DNA of 64,000 bases from Branchiostoma belcheri. Its lineage: Eukaryota > Chordata > Leptocardii > Amphioxiformes > Branchiostomatidae. The notes below the pieces were generated by a model. It was given only the letters and a program-made list of their open reading frames with translations. It ran no database searches and was not told the origin of the DNA. This document shows positions 61,321 to 64,000 of the stretch, piece by piece. A program made the translations under genes and the position numbers. Location: the NCBI RefSeq assembly GCF_001625305.1, contig NW_017803998.1:1216522-1280521 (forward strand), given 5' to 3'. The stretch's first letter is position 1. Every line of letters begins with the position of its first letter.

Positions 61321-63234
61321 TCACTGTCCATTTATGATTAAGACTTGCGGATATATTGAAGCTCATATTTCTGTGTTATTGTGTTAATTTTGCAACCTTA
61401 AATAGACAGGGTTGGAGTTTCATGTTACTTATCTTTTTTATCTTGTTTGTGGGAAAGTAGTCTGTTATCTCTCTTTCTGTTGAAAAAGATTTCAGGTGGG
61501 ATCTATAATAGTCACTCTGGATAATCTGCATTGTGTACACTATAATTGCTTTTGTCCACTTAAACACATTTTAAATTCATGGTGGACACAAAACTGTTGT
61601 CTGTTAATTAAAAGTCTCTTTGCTGTCTTCTCAGAATTCATTCTTGTTAAAAGGTGGAAAAGAAAATGGCGCCAATTTTTCCTGCAACTTTACATACTCA
61701 TTCAGACAAATAATGTCAAATCGATCTTGTTAATCAAATCAAACACGTTTACTTACAAGTGTGCTTTTACGCTTAGTTTCCGATGATCCGAAAAACGAGC
61801 AAATATCAACGCCTGCTTTGCGGTCACGGTATGTGCCTCGCTTGTCTGACGTTGTTGATTTTGCGAAAGGGTTTGATGGCAAAACTCACATGCACAAAAC
61901 AGCTAAAGGGGCATCTATTTTCGTTGTGTGTGCTTGTCACCTGGTCGTGTGTTAGTGTTAGATTTATAGCATTCGTAGGAACATCACATTCACAGTCGTA
62001 GTAAGTCGTACGACTTTTAATGCAGGCTTTCAAGCGGACTGGCAGAACCAACAGCCGACGTCCACAAGGATCTTAGGCACTTCTCAATTTTGCAGGACAC
62101 ATGCACGTCTTACCCCAAAACGCCATCAGTTTGTGATCTTACGACAATCTTACGACATTTGCGACAGTACAAAAACGTATTTTGCTAACCCGTTTTCACA
62201 CTAATTTACTAGCTCAATCGAGCTCGCACACACCTTTGTATCATTGACAAAATTCGGTACTTTTTTGTAATTTTTGTGTCAGTCGTATATTTGCCTTCAA
62301 AAGACTCAATGACAATCCCAATCTGTCAAAGGTGTTTTGTTAAAAAGCCAGGTAAAAATAACATATGGCAGGCAGCATGGCTTGAAGCCAGCCCCCCACA
62401 TCCCATCTTTGGTATGTGTCACACGGAATTGTTTCCCCGACACACGCGGGTAGTGTCAGCAGAAGCTTGCGTGCGACCGGGCTTTAAATTTTTCATGAGT
62501 TGAGACAGACAGAGTCTATATGTCCAATCGGAATTCCTCGCATTGAAAATGCGGTGTGAAGAACGCATGTGATACCCAATCTCCAAGCAGATCTTTATCT
62601 GCAAGACAGTATCAAATTGGCAAGGCAGTATCATTTGCAGGGTAGTATCCAATACGAAAATCTGCCTGTCTGGAAAAAAAAAATTTCCCGAAAAAAAGCC
62701 CTATAAAACGCCAAAGCTTTGCATGATTTTGCAGCAGTAAGAATAAACTACACATCTCTCTTATAAATATCCTCTTACCTAGTTCCATATTCCTGACAGG
62801 AAATTATACTCGTGATGCATGCCGGTAGAAACAATGGTATCTTGTTTCCTGGGTGTGCTTGTTTTGGGTTTGAAGTCACTCAATAAGAGCATGGGGTCAG
62901 TACACGTACAAAAATAAACAAAGAGCCTTGTCCTTCTGTATTTGTTCTTATGCACGGGAGCATGCACACTGCAAATGAAGTCGCTGTCGGTATTTGGTGG
63001 AAGAATAAAAACTATTTCCAAGATGCTGTACGGTTCTTGTTGAACAGGTATTGGCTGTGCTGGAATTAGAAGTATGTTGTAGGGAATGCCTCAGGCTAAA
63101 CATGCGCAGAGAGAGGACTTTTAAATTATGTGAATTTTGGTGAAAGCATGGCTTATGTGCTAAATGGATATGAAATGCAATTAGGAATGCCTATTGTTAG
63201 TACTTATATGTGGTAGCTCCTACGATAGAAGATA

Positions 63235-63391
63235 GAAACAATGTCCCGCCTTCAGGGGAATACATGTAATTATAAGTTGGACTAATTACTTTGCAGGTGT
63301 ACCATGTCTTATTATGACAAAAGAAAGGTTCTCTTGTCTTAAAGAGTGTTAAAATCTTAATGATGTCTCTTGGGGTTTCTTGCTTTCTCAG
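63235..63391. repeat. Direct duplicate, second copy (157 bp)
   Basis: Partner of 61163-61320, 2,072 bases downstream. The similarity stops sharply at both ends, and the sequence outside is unrelated. It lies about 0.6 kb before the ATG at 63991. Confidence 0.9.
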
Positions 63392-63799
63392 ATATGTCCG
63401 TTTTGAGACGAAAGTAAAAAAAATCTAAAACACAAAGTTGTGCTTGCACGATTGAGCTTAAAAAGTTATTTAAGTTTGTCAAAGCCTGGCAAAATTAAAC
63501 AGTTGGACTACTTTGACGCTTTCTACATTAACAATTGTCAAGTTATTGTCACACATACATGTAAACTTTTTACAGACTATAAACACATATTTTCAGACAA
63601 TAAATCTTGATCCTATGGGAAAACCCCACCCGATTCGAGATTTGAAAAAGAATGAAATAATCTGCAATAAACTTGCCAAAATTGTCTATCAATCAGGCTA
63701 ATTTCCAGCATTGTTTGAGACTAGATTTGAATTAAAAGTTTGTAGTCTGAAACGGAATTACCGGTCAGTTTTGTCTGTGAACACCTAAAGTGGGCGTTC

Positions 63800-63990
63800 C
63801 CGACACTTCGTCGACCAATCGGAGGGCAAAACGTCGTTGATTGACAGCTGTGACGTCACGACATCGCGTGCCCGGCGAGAGGGTAAGTGCCCTGCGCGAG
63901 AATAAGAGCGAGTCTGTCCCACTCGGCCTTCTCTGGCAGCTAGACTCGTCCTTCCTCCGTGTCACGGGCTTCCCTTGTACCACATCCAAC
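63800..63990 (+). promoter_or_regulatory. Promoter and 5' UTR of the next gene
   Basis: GACCAATCGG (CCAAT box, about 63813-63822), TTGATTGACAGCTG, a CRE-like TGACGTCACG (about 63851-63860) and a weak TATA-like GAGAATAAGAG (about 63898) precede the ATG. GC content rises sharply against the flank. CCAAT plus ATTGATTGAC also precedes the filament gene at 53 kb. Confidence 0.6.
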
Positions 63991-64000
63991 ATGAGTTACT
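63991..64000 (+). CDS. Start of a further gene (first three codons)
   Basis: ATGAGTTACT encodes M-S-Y before the window ends, in a good context (CCAACATGA) and right after a promoter-like stretch. MSY starts are frequent in intermediate-filament proteins, and the promoter words resemble the neighbour's. A second filament gene in tandem is therefore possible but unproven. Confidence 0.4.

Larger units (their letters stand above)
57937..63790. other. Intergenic, no convincing gene
   Basis: Short frames only, the longest 106 residues at 58813-59133 opening at GTG, with no recognised domain. Holds the Harbinger-type element at 59571-59964, the LINE end at 60040-60235, a poly-C then (AC)n run at about 60648-60680, and the duplicated pair at 61163/63235. 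An AATAAA at about 59310 followed by CTACTACTACTA may be the tail of another retroelement. Confidence 0.5.

Overview
This is eukaryotic, intron-rich chordate DNA, most likely amphioxus (Branchiostoma). The clues are many small phase-consistent exons split by introns of a few hundred bases, a cytoplasmic intermediate-filament gene with the short (chordate-type) coil 1B, and a dense mix of tRNA-derived SINEs, CR1/L2-like LINE tails and short inverted-repeat elements. There are no prokaryotic operons and no CRISPR array. Two 20-base N runs mark assembly gaps. The species call is inferred from these traits, not from a database match.

Layout. (1) 1-18578, plus: the 3' part of a giant coiled-coil Golgi protein of giantin (GOLGB1) type. 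Eighteen exons are in the window, including one uninterrupted 7.3-kb coding exon, and the last exon encodes a C-terminal membrane anchor. The gene begins upstream of the window. (2) 18579-22104: a probable 2.1-kb 3' UTR with a near-perfect palindrome split by a gap, then a 43-bp minisatellite. (3) 22105-25131, minus: complete HS1BP3-type PX-domain gene in five coding exons, one intron using a GC donor. (4) 25132-25602: a compact head-to-head promoter. (5) 25603-35996, plus: complete ARHGAP1-type gene (Sec14/BCH plus RhoGAP) in twelve coding exons. (6) 36.0-53.1 kb: a gene-poor stretch of short DNA transposons, palindromes, LINE tails and tetranucleotide arrays, with a few promoter- or enhancer-like islands. 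(7) 53187-57586, plus: an intermediate-filament (keratin-like) gene with Gly-rich head and tail, an assembly gap in the head and an apparent one-base frameshift in linker L1. (8) 57.6-63.8 kb: repeat-rich intergenic DNA. (9) 63.8-64.0 kb: a promoter and the first ATG of a further plus-strand gene cut off by the window edge.

The genes share no single pathway. Giantin-like tethers, HS1BP3 (phosphoinositide-binding, here with clathrin/adaptor-like motifs) and ARHGAP1 (Cdc42/Rho GAP on endomembranes) all act at membrane-trafficking compartments. The filament protein is cytoskeletal. Exon boundaries were worked out by hand from splice signals and reading-frame phase, and every internal junction in the three fully phased genes is frame-consistent.

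No clearly new biological system was found. The most interesting signals are two palindromes of one family whose arms match within each copy but differ between copies; a MITE with a perfect 9-bp target duplication; four Harbinger-type MITEs with TTA target sites; tandem copies of an exon end inside the filament gene; an RFX/CRE composite site; and an unassigned promoter with a possible first exon near 39.4-39.9 kb.
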